DNA of 34,750 nucleotides, from contig JABMMN010000011.1 in NCBI GenBank assembly GCA_013205535.1, positions 1-34,750 on the forward strand, read 5' to 3'. Numbering within the stretch: position 1 is the first letter of the stretch; each line of letters starts with the position of its first letter. The notes beneath the pieces are model-generated. The model searched no databases. It was not told the origin of the DNA and was given only the letters and a program-made list of their open reading frames with translations. The stretch is from Candidatus Planktophila sp. Lineage in GTDB: Bacteria > Actinomycetota > Actinomycetes > Nanopelagicales > Nanopelagicaceae. Shown piece after piece: positions 20,468-29,781 of the stretch. Both the position numbers and the translations under genes were made by a program.

Positions 20468-21817
20468 TCACTGAACTAGTTCAGCGCACATAGCCCTAAA
20501 AGACTTGGTATGGGCATCCACATCGGCCGCTGTTGTATCAGGACACATCAGCGCCATATTGTGAAATGGAGTGATCAAGAATCCATCGTTGAGCATGCGC
20601 AGATGGATGTACTGCTCCAACTCAAAGTCACCAGCGTTATTGGCCTCAGCCCCCGTCACTGGCGCAAGTTTGGAAAACATATATTCACCACGCGCACCTA
20701 GGCGATTCACTGTCCATGGCAGATCAAACTCATCAATTGCACTATCGACACCATCAGACCAGCGAGTGCCCAGATCGATCATATGATCAAAGTTTTTTTG
20801 TGTAAGGACATCACTCAACGTCGCCCGCATCGCAGCTAGTGAGAAGGCACTTCCCGCCAATGTTCCCCCGATACCACCAGTATCGATGATCTCTAGCTCA
20901 ACGAGACGGGCAATTTCATCTGCGATTTTTTGGGTCATCCCAAATGTTCCAGTTGGAATACCGCCACCAATCGCTTTACCGATAGTCAAGAAATCTGGTT
21001 TGAGTCCACGATCTGCCGTCATTCCACCAGGTCCAACAGAGATGGTATGGGTCTCATCGATGATCAGGATGGTGCCGTATTTCTTTGCAAGTGTCTGCAC
21101 CGCCTCTAGATATCCTGCCTGTGGAAGAACGATTCCAACATTCGTCATCGCAGGCTCCATCAGGATCGCTGCAACATCGCCATGTGCCAGTGCCTTTTCC
21201 ATACCGGTAATATCGTTGAACTCAACTACGCGGGTCGTTTGATCGAGTGCGACAGGTGCACCGATATTTCCTTCACGGGCCACTGTGTTTCCACCTGTAT
21301 CCAAAGTTGCAAAGCTCTCATCGACAGAGCCGTGATAGCAGCGATCGATCACAATGATTTTTGATCGACCGGTGATCATGCGCGAATATCGGATGACGTG
21401 TCGGTTGGCATCGGTTGCAGAGACAGTGAACTGCCATAGCGGCAGTCCGAAGCGACGAGCGAGCTCGCCAGAGACGATGGCTGCATCTTGAGTGGGTAGC
21501 ATCGAGGTGATTCCTTTACCCACCTGCTCGCAAATCGCAGCGACCGTTGCATCGGGTGAGTGCCCAGTCATCGAGCCTGTATCGCCTAAACAAAAATCGA
21601 TATATGTATTGCCATCGACATCGTTAAAGTGCGCGCCTTTGGCACTCTCTACAAATACTGGATAGGCACCAGGCCACTTGGCCATCCAAGACATCGGCAC
21701 ACCACCAGGCATGCTCGCTTTGCCCTGCTCAAATAACTCTCCACTTTTAGGATGCAAAGATAAGAAACGTGCATCCTCTTTTATGCGCAACTGTGCAAGG
21801 CGTGTGCGATTAATCAT
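20468..21817 (-). CDS. Class III PLP-dependent aminotransferase (GSA aminomutase-like)
   Basis: MPGGVPMSWM, IIDETHTISVGPGG, FLTIGKAIGGGIPTGTFG with the PLP lysine. Confidence 0.88.
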   Translation of the reverse strand: MINRTRLAQLRIKEDARFLSLHPKSGELFEQGKASMPGGVPMSWMAKWPGAYPVFVESAKGAHFNDVDGNTYIDFCLGDTGSMTGHSPDATVAAICEQVGKGITSMLPTQDAAIVSGELARRFGLPLWQFTVSATDANRHVIRYSRMITGRSKIIVIDRCYHGSVDESFATLDTGGNTVAREGNIGAPVALDQTTRVVEFNDITGMEKALAHGDVAAILMEPAMTNVGIVLPQAGYLEAVQTLAKKYGTILIIDETHTISVGPGGMTADRGLKPDFLTIGKAIGGGIPTGTFGMTQKIADEIARLVELEIIDTGGIGGTLAGSAFSLAAMRATLSDVLTQKNFDHMIDLGTRWSDGVDSAIDEFDLPWTVNRLGARGEYMFSKLAPVTGAEANNAGDFELEQYIHLRMLNDGFLITPFHNMALMCPDTTAADVDAHTKSFRAMCAELVQ

Positions 21818-21819
21818 CT

Positions 21820-22593
21820 CTAATCCAGATCTAATCGCTCGAAGACAAAGAGGGCCTCAATGTAGTCCTCACCGCTTATTCCTAAGTTCGCTGCATCAGG
21901 GGGCGCAGTCTGTGGTTCGATACACACCCCATCTGAGTCCTCCGTGTAGACAACCCACCACGGTGCATCACTTTCAATTGAGATGCGCGCAACATCGGCC
22001 CATACAACTGCCGGTGTCCCCTTGATACCAGTGAAGGCATCATCCCAAGGCGGTGCACTTGGCGCACTGCGCTCTCCCGTTGGAATCCCATCACTGCCAC
22101 GCACCAACATCTGCGTTGCATCAAACTCAACTTCGGCGCTACCACCACGATCTAAATCGCGTGCAAACCATGGATGCATCCCCATCCAGGCCGGCAGATC
22201 ACAGCCATTTGCCTCGTACTCAAGGGACCAACGCAGCGCATCATCTAATACTTCTATGCGCTGTTCGACAGTGGCACCGTTATATGGCGCAGGCAGATGT
22301 AAGAGCGAGCGGCCAGGCCCGATCTCTTGCCACGAACTAATAAGACCAAAGCCGTGCAGTGCATGGGGTGGATCGATCGTCGCTGGTAGTTGAAAGCTCT
22401 GACCCGCAGGATTGGTAATCAATCCCTCATTGATTCGCCCAGCCCATGGCGCCATCGCATACCAGCCCGATGTGGCTACCTGTCCACGAAACTGAACTGC
22501 AAACTCATTATCGCGCCAGCGCAGCGAGGTAATCCGTGCGCCATTGTCGTCATCGATTGCGACCTGAAACTCGGCGTCATCAATGAACTGCAT
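21820..22593 (-). CDS. Aldose 1-epimerase family protein
   Basis: GARITSLRW, WAGRINEGLI, ALHGFGLISSW, GMHPWFARDL. Confidence 0.88.
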   Translation of the reverse strand: MQFIDDAEFQVAIDDDNGARITSLRWRDNEFAVQFRGQVATSGWYAMAPWAGRINEGLITNPAGQSFQLPATIDPPHALHGFGLISSWQEIGPGRSLLHLPAPYNGATVEQRIEVLDDALRWSLEYEANGCDLPAWMGMHPWFARDLDRGGSAEVEFDATQMLVRGSDGIPTGERSAPSAPPWDDAFTGIKGTPAVVWADVARISIESDAPWWVVYTEDSDGVCIEPQTAPPDAANLGISGEDYIEALFVFERLDLD

Positions 22594-23494
22594 TATTTTC
22601 CATCGCCTTTGTTAGTTCGTGCGAATACGGCGGCTGCGCCCCGCTGCGTGAGCAGGTGATACCGGCTGCAACTGCGGCACGGTGAAGCACATCTCGTAAT
22701 ACTTGCGAGCGAAGGCTAGCAACAGAGTGAAAGATTATCGCCTCGACAATAATCGCACCCACACTATCTCCAGCACCGACCGTATCGACTACAGATACAT
22801 CTGGCGCATCGACCTCTTGCATATCCCCGTCAGTAAAACCAACCAGGCCATTGGCTCCACGAGTGATCACCACAAGACAGAGACCACCTGCGATCCAACG
22901 CCGTGCAACCTCATCGATTGGCTCATCGGGATAAAGCCACTGCATATCCTCATCGCTGAGTTTTACAACTGATGAGATAGAGATCCATCTCTCCACGGAT
23001 GCACGATAGGTAGCGCGATCTGACATGAGTGAGGGACGGATATTGGGATCAAAGAGGATCGGTGCAAATTCACCGACCCGCATCGCCCAATCAAAGAGAA
23101 CACTTGCTCCAGGCTCGATTATCGTGGCCAGGCTACCTATATGTAGGGCCGATGGCTTGAGCCTCTCGGGATCGGGTAGCCACGAATGCTCGAAATCAAA
23201 GGTAGCGCTGCCCTCAATCATAAACTCATAAGTTGCACCACCTTTTACATCTAAGGTGATAGTGGCCGTGCACGTTGGTTTATCGCTGATATGGGATAGA
23301 TTTAAACTCACACCATCACTGCTCAGCTCTTTGCGCGCCATCTCACCAAATGCATCAGATGAGATCCCATCGATGAAATCAACGGCATGGTCTAAGCGCG
23401 CAAGTGCTTTGGCGGTATTCGCAGGCCCACCTCCGACTACCGGACCCGTTGGCAAGATATCGATGATGAGTTCACCTGCGACCCAGATGCTCAA
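22580..23494 (-). CDS. PfkB family carbohydrate kinase (fructokinase-like; TTG start)
   Basis: GGGPANTAKALARLDHAVDFIDGISSDAFG and DTVGAGDSVGA signatures. Confidence 0.92.
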   Translation of the reverse strand: MSIWVAGELIIDILPTGPVVGGGPANTAKALARLDHAVDFIDGISSDAFGEMARKELSSDGVSLNLSHISDKPTCTATITLDVKGGATYEFMIEGSATFDFEHSWLPDPERLKPSALHIGSLATIIEPGASVLFDWAMRVGEFAPILFDPNIRPSLMSDRATYRASVERWISISSVVKLSDEDMQWLYPDEPIDEVARRWIAGGLCLVVITRGANGLVGFTDGDMQEVDAPDVSVVDTVGAGDSVGAIIVEAIIFHSVASLRSQVLRDVLHRAAVAAGITCSRSGAQPPYSHELTKAMENNAVH

Positions 23495-23604
23495 GTCAAC
23501 TCACCGATCTCAACGTCCTGCCTGTGAGAAAGTGATGCAAGTTGCAGGGTTTGGGCCTCTAACGCAAGCCCTGCACTAGTGAATCCACCCGCCGTTTCGA
23601 CCAT
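23491..23604 (-). CDS. Possible 37-aa ORF overlapping the pfkB start
   Basis: ATG...TGA translates to MVETAGGFTSAGLALEAQTLQLASLSHRQDVEIGELT; TGA overlaps the TTG start of the kinase. Confidence 0.35.
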   Translation of the reverse strand: MVETAGGFTSAGLALEAQTLQLASLSHRQDVEIGELT

Positions 23605-23631
23605 GCGCCCATTGTGCCTTATCGTGCATCC

Positions 23632-24561
23632 ATGCTCACTATCCCAAAGACCGAGCTCTTAGTTCATCCCCTCTGCCTTGGCACCAACATCTTTGGCAGT
23701 AACGCTGATGCCACACAGTCCCATGCCGTCTTAGATGCCTACGCCGCCCATAATGGAAACTTCATCGACACGGCAGATATGTATAACCAGTGGGTGCCGG
23801 GTCATATCGGTGGTGAGTCAGAGCGCATCATCGGTTCGTGGATGAAGGCCCGAGGCAATCGCGCTGCGATGGTAGTCGCAACCAAGGTTGCAAAATTGGA
23901 TGGCCGGCGTGGATTGTCTGCGAAGAATATTTTCTTGGCTTGTGATGAATCACTTGATCGACTGCAGAGTGATTACATCGATCTGTATTACAGCCACGAG
24001 GATGATGCAAGTATTTCGTTGGAAGAGACCTTGGGCACATATGCCCAATTAATTGCACAAGGCAAGGTGCGCCACATCGCCGCCTCTAACTTCACTGCCA
24101 CTCGTCTGCGCGAATCGATCCAATATAGCGAGGCAAACAACATCCCTGCCTATATCGCAGTACAGGATCTCTATAATCTCGTGGATCGTAAAACCTACGA
24201 AGGTGAAATGGCTCAAACTGTAGGAGATCTTGGGATCTCTAACATCCCTTTTTACGGAATTGCTCGTGGCTTTTTATCAGGCAAGTATCGACCTGGCATC
24301 GAAGAGGTCGATTCGAAGCGTGCAGCCGGTGCCCGCGAATATGCAACGGATAAAAACTTTGCCATCATCGCTGCAATGGATAAGATCTCAGCAAGCCATA
24401 ACAATGCGCCCTTATCTTCCATCGCACTTGCATGGCTTCGGGCCCAACCCACTGTGAGCGCACCTATCGCATCTGCCCGCACAGTGGCGCAGTTAGAGGA
24501 GATCATTCAGATAATTAAATTAACGAACGCTGAGGTAGAAGAGCTCAACGCTCTTTCTTGA
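23632..24561 (+). CDS. Aldo/keto reductase
   Basis: LCLGTNIFG, NFIDTADMYNQW, DYIDLYYSHEDD, ASNFTATRL; the ORF track begins at 23614. Confidence 0.92.
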   Translation: MLTIPKTELLVHPLCLGTNIFGSNADATQSHAVLDAYAAHNGNFIDTADMYNQWVPGHIGGESERIIGSWMKARGNRAAMVVATKVAKLDGRRGLSAKNIFLACDESLDRLQSDYIDLYYSHEDDASISLEETLGTYAQLIAQGKVRHIAASNFTATRLRESIQYSEANNIPAYIAVQDLYNLVDRKTYEGEMAQTVGDLGISNIPFYGIARGFLSGKYRPGIEEVDSKRAAGAREYATDKNFAIIAAMDKISASHNNAPLSSIALAWLRAQPTVSAPIASARTVAQLEEIIQIIKLTNAEVEELNALS

Positions 24562-24633
24562 GCCGCCTTCGGGAATCGAACCCGAGACCTTCGCTTTACG
24601 AGAGCGACGCTCTGCCAACTGAGCTAAGGCGGC
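24562..24633 (-). tRNA. tRNA-Thr(CGT)
   Basis: Reverse complement forms a full cloverleaf GCCGCCT TA GCTC...GAGC G TCGCT-CTCGTAA-AGCGA AGGTC TCGGG-TTCGATT-CCCGA AGGCGGC. Confidence 0.95.
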
Positions 24634-24634
24634 C

Positions 24635-25675
24635 TTAATCGCTGCTTGGAACGCGCCAAAACCAAATGAAGGCGGCAAGCCAGAGGCCAAGAGTAACCAT
24701 AAAGACATAGGCACCCAGAGTTTCTGAGCGCTGATAAATAATTACTGCGCAGGCCACAAAGCCGGCCTGCATCGCCCAGAGCGCATATGCAGCGTATTTC
24801 TTACTTAAGCCCTTGCGCATCAAACGGTGGGATAAATGATCGCGGCCGCCTTGGAAAGGTGAGATGCCTCGCCGCAGTCGAGAGAGAACGGCGACACTTG
24901 TATCTAATATCGGCACGGCGAGCAGAATCGGAAGTAAGGCGAGTGAGCGCCACTGTGGTTGGATTCCAGAATCAAGGCGAATCGTCAAAACACTCACGAC
25001 TACGCCGAGAAATAAAGCACCTGCATCGCCCATATAGATACGTGCTGGTGCCCTATTCCATAGAAGAAAACCGAGGCAGGCACATGCCGTGACAAAAGAT
25101 AGCGCCGTTACTAACTGCTGCCCACCAGAGTATGCGATATACGAAATCCCAAGTGAAGAAATTGCGACTGTTCCTGCTGCTCCCCCATCTAAATTATCAA
25201 AAAAGTTGATTGAGTTAGTCATCCCCACAATCCATACAACAAATAATGCATTATCAAGAAGCTCATTACCTGTTGGAGAGCCTGTAAATTGATTTTTAAT
25301 TACAACTGCTGAAATTATAATTCCAACTACGGTTTGAAATATCAATCTAGGCCAAGGTTGTAATCCCCGCAAATCATCGACTAATCCCATTAATCCCATC
25401 ACAACTGCAGGTACTAACAAATAACTCACAAGAGGAAATGTCGTTGCTGTATCATCAGCGATATAGATGGCGCTATAGGTCACAATACAAATTGATGCTG
25501 CGATAGAGATGCCACCCAAATACGGAACGGCCTCTTTCTGTGTCTTTCGCTCAATATTTGGTAGATCCATTGCACCAATCCAGAGTGCCACTTTTCTTAC
25601 AGGCCAAGTCAGCGTCCCAGTTAGAATAAATGCGCCGACACCAAGGAGGAGAAACTCCGTGGCGCTAATGTTCAT
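24635..25675 (-). CDS. MraY/WecA-family glycosyl-phosphoryl transferase (undecaprenyl/decaprenyl-phosphate sugar-1-P transferase)
   Basis: Multi-TM; PYLGGISIA, GLVDDLRGLQPWPRLIFQ, NSINFFDNLDGGAAG, IYMGDAGALFLG, RGGRDHLSHRL-like motif. Confidence 0.92.
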   Translation of the reverse strand: MNISATEFLLLGVGAFILTGTLTWPVRKVALWIGAMDLPNIERKTQKEAVPYLGGISIAASICIVTYSAIYIADDTATTFPLVSYLLVPAVVMGLMGLVDDLRGLQPWPRLIFQTVVGIIISAVVIKNQFTGSPTGNELLDNALFVVWIVGMTNSINFFDNLDGGAAGTVAISSLGISYIAYSGGQQLVTALSFVTACACLGFLLWNRAPARIYMGDAGALFLGVVVSVLTIRLDSGIQPQWRSLALLPILLAVPILDTSVAVLSRLRRGISPFQGGRDHLSHRLMRKGLSKKYAAYALWAMQAGFVACAVIIYQRSETLGAYVFMVTLGLWLAAFIWFWRVPSSD

Positions 25676-25805
25676 TGTGAGAGTATAGATAGGCCTCTTG
25701 GCGTAGTCGATAAGCCTCGACGAGGCCTTGCCCCCAATTCAAGGAGGCGAGAATCTCATCTTGAGAACCTGTTAGAGCTGGAAAGTCATTCTGAGCCAGC
25801 ACCAA
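25665..25805 (-). pseudogene. 3' remnant of an unidentified gene formerly in an operon with the WecA-like gene
   Basis: Open frame LVLAQNDFPALTGSQDEILASLNWGQGLVEAYRLRQEAYLYSHNEH* has no start of its own and an in-frame TGA upstream; its stop overlaps the WecA-like ATG. Confidence 0.55.
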
Positions 25806-25810
25806 TCAAA

Positions 25811-26677
25811 TTATTTTACTAAGCCTAATTTTGCAGCAGTAAATGAATGATCATGAGAATCAATTTTTATCTCTCTACCTAACTTTGCCCCTATTTTGCT
25901 TCCTATACCAAGAGATTCTTGGGCTATGCCACCGCCAAAAGCAACAGGTATCTCCGGGGAACCTAATCGCCTTTCCATCCGCTTCACCAATTCTACAAGG
26001 CAATCAGTAGCTCTATTTAAAATTGCAATCGCACTCTCTGATCCCTGTGCGGCTGAAGTACTGATAATTGGAACCAAGCTGGCAATTTTTGACCTATCAT
26101 TTGAGTAGACAAACTCCCTAACACCTGGCCAGTCGTGTACTCCGATAGCTTGTGACAGATTATTAGATAAGAGATCTAAGGAATCTAAATCTTCAAACTG
26201 TGTAACCAGCCAACGTAAGGCTTGATGTCCAATCCAGTAGCCAGCTCCCTCGTCTCCTAACAAATATCCCCAACCACCAATACTTACCTCCTTGCCTTTT
26301 GAGTCGATATGAACTGTGATTGATCCAGTTCCAGCGTATAAATAGATACCCTCTCCTGGATCAAAGGTTGATCTGTAGGCAAGGCCTACATCTGTTCCTA
26401 TAAATAATTTGGATTGAGGAAAGAACTTGAGAAGCTTTTCTCGAATCACTTCTGATGCACCTAATCCAGTGATTCCTAGAGTGATGACATCCGGCCTTAG
26501 ATCACCTAGATGTAAAATTAGTTCTTTTAGAAAATTATCAAACTTAACCTGTGACTCGACCCGGTAAAGATGGCCATCAATTGGAGCTGAATTTCCTCTA
26601 GCCTTTATAGCGCCCGATCCATCAACCAAGCTCCACTTCGCTGAAGATGAGCCTCCATCAATTCCAAGACTTAGCAT
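25811..26677 (-). CDS. BadF/BadG-type ATPase, N-acetylglucosamine kinase-like
   Basis: LGIDGGSSSAKWSLVDGSG, TLGITGLGASEV, IYLYAGTGSITVHI, GGWGYLLGDEGAGYWIG. Confidence 0.88.
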   Translation of the reverse strand: MLSLGIDGGSSSAKWSLVDGSGAIKARGNSAPIDGHLYRVESQVKFDNFLKELILHLGDLRPDVITLGITGLGASEVIREKLLKFFPQSKLFIGTDVGLAYRSTFDPGEGIYLYAGTGSITVHIDSKGKEVSIGGWGYLLGDEGAGYWIGHQALRWLVTQFEDLDSLDLLSNNLSQAIGVHDWPGVREFVYSNDRSKIASLVPIISTSAAQGSESAIAILNRATDCLVELVKRMERRLGSPEIPVAFGGGIAQESLGIGSKIGAKLGREIKIDSHDHSFTAAKLGLVK

Positions 26678-26696
26678 GTCCTAACCCTAGGATCAC

Positions 26697-27428
26697 TCAT
26701 AATATTGAGACTCGCTCTTTGAGTATAGATAGTAACTCTGAATTTCTTGCATCACCCTCCAAAGTGTTACTGCTACTAAATATTTCAGGCTTGCTACCGT
26801 TTTCAATCATGATTTCTACTGCTCGGACTACAAGTGCATTGACTATCGCTGCCCCTATAACTGTGGATGTTGGACCAGTCTTTTCCTCAAGTCCCAAATA
26901 GGAAATTGTCGCATCTCCAACCTGCCCCAGGTTATCTATCGTTATATCCGCAAGCTCATGAATTTTTCTTCCATGCACTCTGGCTGCTGGGGATGTTGCG
27001 TGTTTAAGGCTTGTGATAGCGATTAACATCAAACCCCGCTCTTTCACTTGATTTGCAATCGCTTCTACCAGGGCATTGCCACCAGAATTTGATGCAATGA
27101 TGAAGACATCACCTTTGCGTAGTTTGTGTTTAGCCAAAATATTGATGGCTAGTGCGGGATTTCGCTCTAGTTCGGTGCTCCTACTAGCATTTTTGTGAAG
27201 CATTAAGTCTTCCTCAAGGATTGGATTTACGGCGCCAAGCCCCCCGGCCCTATAAAACATCTCCTCAGCCAACATATGAGAATGGCCTGTACCAAAAATA
27301 TGTATCAATCCATCCTTTTGAAGTGATTGGGCAATTAGACCAGCAGCATCTTCGACTTGTTGGCAGTCTTGACGCAATCTTGTCAATAGTTCAATTAGAT
27401 TTGATAAGTACTCTTGGTGAGACTTCAT
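26697..27428 (-). CDS. SIS domain sugar-isomerase-like protein (UPF0309-like)
   Basis: IHIFGTGHSHMLAEEMFYRAGG, KGDVFIIASNSGGNALVEAIANQVKERGLMLIAITS. Confidence 0.88.
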   Translation of the reverse strand: MKSHQEYLSNLIELLTRLRQDCQQVEDAAGLIAQSLQKDGLIHIFGTGHSHMLAEEMFYRAGGLGAVNPILEEDLMLHKNASRSTELERNPALAINILAKHKLRKGDVFIIASNSGGNALVEAIANQVKERGLMLIAITSLKHATSPAARVHGRKIHELADITIDNLGQVGDATISYLGLEEKTGPTSTVIGAAIVNALVVRAVEIMIENGSKPEIFSSSNTLEGDARNSELLSILKERVSIL

Positions 27429-28159
27429 GAAACTTTTTGACTCCTTGTTTCCTCAATAGTTGCACTTACTTCTATTTGTAATTCAAATAAGTCGCTTCTA
27501 TAGAGACATTCAGCTGTCATTACAGGTTTACCAAATTGATCTAAATCCAACATCTTAATAAGGAGACAGGGAGTTTTTAATGAAGTCTGGAGAAGATTTC
27601 TATCTTTTTCACTCGGGTTGTGAGCGGTGATCCCTGCTTTAGCACTCATGATTCTAATTCCAAATTTCTTTGAAAAAACATCATATATAGAACCCTTGAG
27701 ATCTTCAGGGGTTAGATTTGGTATTGAGCTGCAAGCGATACGAAGTGTTTCCAGAGCAACTGGCATTTGATCTGCCAGGCGCAGTCTTGTGACTTGAAAT
27801 ATATCGTCTCCTCGGTTGATTCTTAATAATTTTGAAACACTTATATTTGCATTAGTCTTCTTAAATGAAATTAGGCTAGAGGATGGTTCTTGCCCTCTAG
27901 CTCTGATTTCTTCAGTGAATGACTTCAGACGCATCTCTGATGAAATCATGGGTCTCTTGATGTAGGTTCCCGAGCGGGCTCGTCTCTCAAGTCTTCCATC
28001 TGAGATAAAATCTTCAATCGCTCGCCTTAAAGTAACGCGACAAACTCCAAATTCCTCAGAGAGCGTTCTCTCGCCAGGCAGACGGGCGCCCTGGTGAAGC
28101 TGAGAAAGCAAACTCAATAATTGCTCTTTAGCCCTTATTGCAGCTTTATCGGCATTCAT
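27425..28159 (-). CDS. GntR family regulator, HutC/UTRA subfamily
   Basis: N-terminal wHTH LPGERTLSEEFGVCRVTLRRAIEDFISDGRLERRARSGTYI and a C-terminal UTRA-like domain. Confidence 0.9.
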   Translation of the reverse strand: MNADKAAIRAKEQLLSLLSQLHQGARLPGERTLSEEFGVCRVTLRRAIEDFISDGRLERRARSGTYIKRPMISSEMRLKSFTEEIRARGQEPSSSLISFKKTNANISVSKLLRINRGDDIFQVTRLRLADQMPVALETLRIACSSIPNLTPEDLKGSIYDVFSKKFGIRIMSAKAGITAHNPSEKDRNLLQTSLKTPCLLIKMLDLDQFGKPVMTAECLYRSDLFELQIEVSATIEETRSQKVS

Positions 28160-28226
28160 GTTTCTGAGGGTATTGTGTGAAGCTAGATAAATCTAGAGTC
28201 TGGAACGAGAAATTATCAGACCAGTC

Positions 28227-28287
28227 TGGACTAGATCTGATTTTTTAGGCGTAAATTATAGTTGAAAACTTGATTTGCTATAGACCA
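28227..28287. promoter_or_regulatory. Two candidate DasR/NagR-like GntR operators (28227-28238 and 28276-28287)
   Basis: TGGACTAGATCT (9/12) and TGCTATAGACCA (10/12) versus the dre-type core TGGTCTAGACCA, in the divergent gap gntR/GNAT. Confidence 0.45.
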
Positions 28288-28331
28288 GATTGCGCTCGCC
28301 AAAACAACAGCGAATAAGAGATTATTCTCGC

Positions 28332-28934
28332 ATGCCAGAAATTGAGATTCAGCAGGCGAGGCTTGATGATTTGGCTGATTTGTATTTTGTAACTTTGAAG
28401 ACTGGTAACTCTGGAAGTGATGCCACAGCGCTATTTAGAAATGATCAGATGCTCGGTGAAGTGTTTGTCGGCCCTTATGTTACTCATGCAAGTGAGACCA
28501 GTAACCTTCTTTCTCAGTCAGGAAAAACTGTTGGATATGGGCTCTGTGTTCTTGATACCGAACTCTTTCAAAGTATCTGCAAGAAGAACTGGTGGCCGAA
28601 ATTACAAATCAAATATGCTGAGCTAAAACATACTATTGAAGATGATTGGTTAGTCCGGGAAATATTCTTTCCTACTTTATCACCTTCTGAAATACTTAAA
28701 GATTTTCCCTCTCATGGACATATCGATTTACTCCCTGAGATTCAAGGAAAAGGCTGGGGTAGAAAAATGATGGCGCAGATGGAGAAACAGTTACAGGAAC
28801 TCGGCTCTGTAGGTTTTCATCTTCGGGTCTCTTCTCATAACGAGCGAGGTTTGCAGTTTTATGCAGCTCTTGGATACATAGAGCTTTTACAGGTTGGAGA
28901 TGAAGTTGTTGTGGGAAAGCGTTTCTCCAAGTGA
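28332..28934 (+). CDS. GNAT family N-acetyltransferase
   Basis: HIDLLPEIQGKGWGRKMMAQMEKQL...LRVSSHNERGLQFYAALGYIEL; the ORF track opens at a TTG at 28290, ATG at 28332 is preferred. Confidence 0.8.
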   Translation: MPEIEIQQARLDDLADLYFVTLKTGNSGSDATALFRNDQMLGEVFVGPYVTHASETSNLLSQSGKTVGYGLCVLDTELFQSICKKNWWPKLQIKYAELKHTIEDDWLVREIFFPTLSPSEILKDFPSHGHIDLLPEIQGKGWGRKMMAQMEKQLQELGSVGFHLRVSSHNERGLQFYAALGYIELLQVGDEVVVGKRFSK

Positions 28935-28959
28935 GCGAATTGATTATTTGGTTCGACAT

Positions 28960-29781
28960 CTACTCCTTAACGGCCCCGCTTGAAAGTCCAGCCACCAACC
29001 AGCGCTGAATTACGACCGTCAAAAGGACTATCGGTATCAAGGCCACCGTGGCGGCAGCTGCCATAGGACCCCAATCAAGGGTGCGATTACTTATGAAACT
29101 GGCAACCAAAACTGGAAGAGTTTTTGAGTTCTCTCCAGCCATAATCACAGGAATTAGAAACTCATTCCAAGAAAGAAGAGAAACAAATATCCCAGTGGCC
29201 ACCAAGCCAGGCGCCGCTAATGGCAAGATGATTCGAGTAAACAATTTGAAGGTTGAAGCCCCATCGACTCTAGCGGATTCTTCAATTTCAACTGGTATCT
29301 GTTCAAAAAAACTCATCAATAACCAAATTGCAAATGGGATATTAAAGCCTGCAAAAATCAGAATTAATCCAATTTTTGAATCATAGAGACCTAGAAATGA
29401 GCTGAGTTTGTATATTGGCAAGAGCAACACGATCGCTGGAAGCGCTCTCACAGCAATCATCAATCCCTCTAAGGGAGTTCTACCCCTGAATCGTGGTTTT
29501 CTTGCTAATGCATAGGCTGCAAGACTTCCGATCACCAAACAAATGAGCGTGCTTCCCAGTGTAATGATGATGCTATTGGAATAGATTTGCCAAAACTTCT
29601 CTAGGGCAAAAAGCGATGTGTAGTTCTTTAGGGTGGGAGTAAAGCTGAAGAACTTTGGTGGCAGGCTATAAGTATCTACTCGATCCTTTATTGAAGTACT
29701 TATAGTCCAAAAGAGCGGAAATAGTGAGAAAAAAGAGGCTCCAATCAACAGGGAATAAGAGGCGCTTCGCTTGAGAATCAT
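28960..29781 (-). CDS. Carbohydrate ABC transporter permease (MalG-type)
   Basis: Multi-TM with EAA loop EESARVDGASTFKLFTRIILPLAAPGL. Confidence 0.92.
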   Translation of the reverse strand: MILKRSASYSLLIGASFFSLFPLFWTISTSIKDRVDTYSLPPKFFSFTPTLKNYTSLFALEKFWQIYSNSIIITLGSTLICLVIGSLAAYALARKPRFRGRTPLEGLMIAVRALPAIVLLLPIYKLSSFLGLYDSKIGLILIFAGFNIPFAIWLLMSFFEQIPVEIEESARVDGASTFKLFTRIILPLAAPGLVATGIFVSLLSWNEFLIPVIMAGENSKTLPVLVASFISNRTLDWGPMAAAATVALIPIVLLTVVIQRWLVAGLSSGAVKE

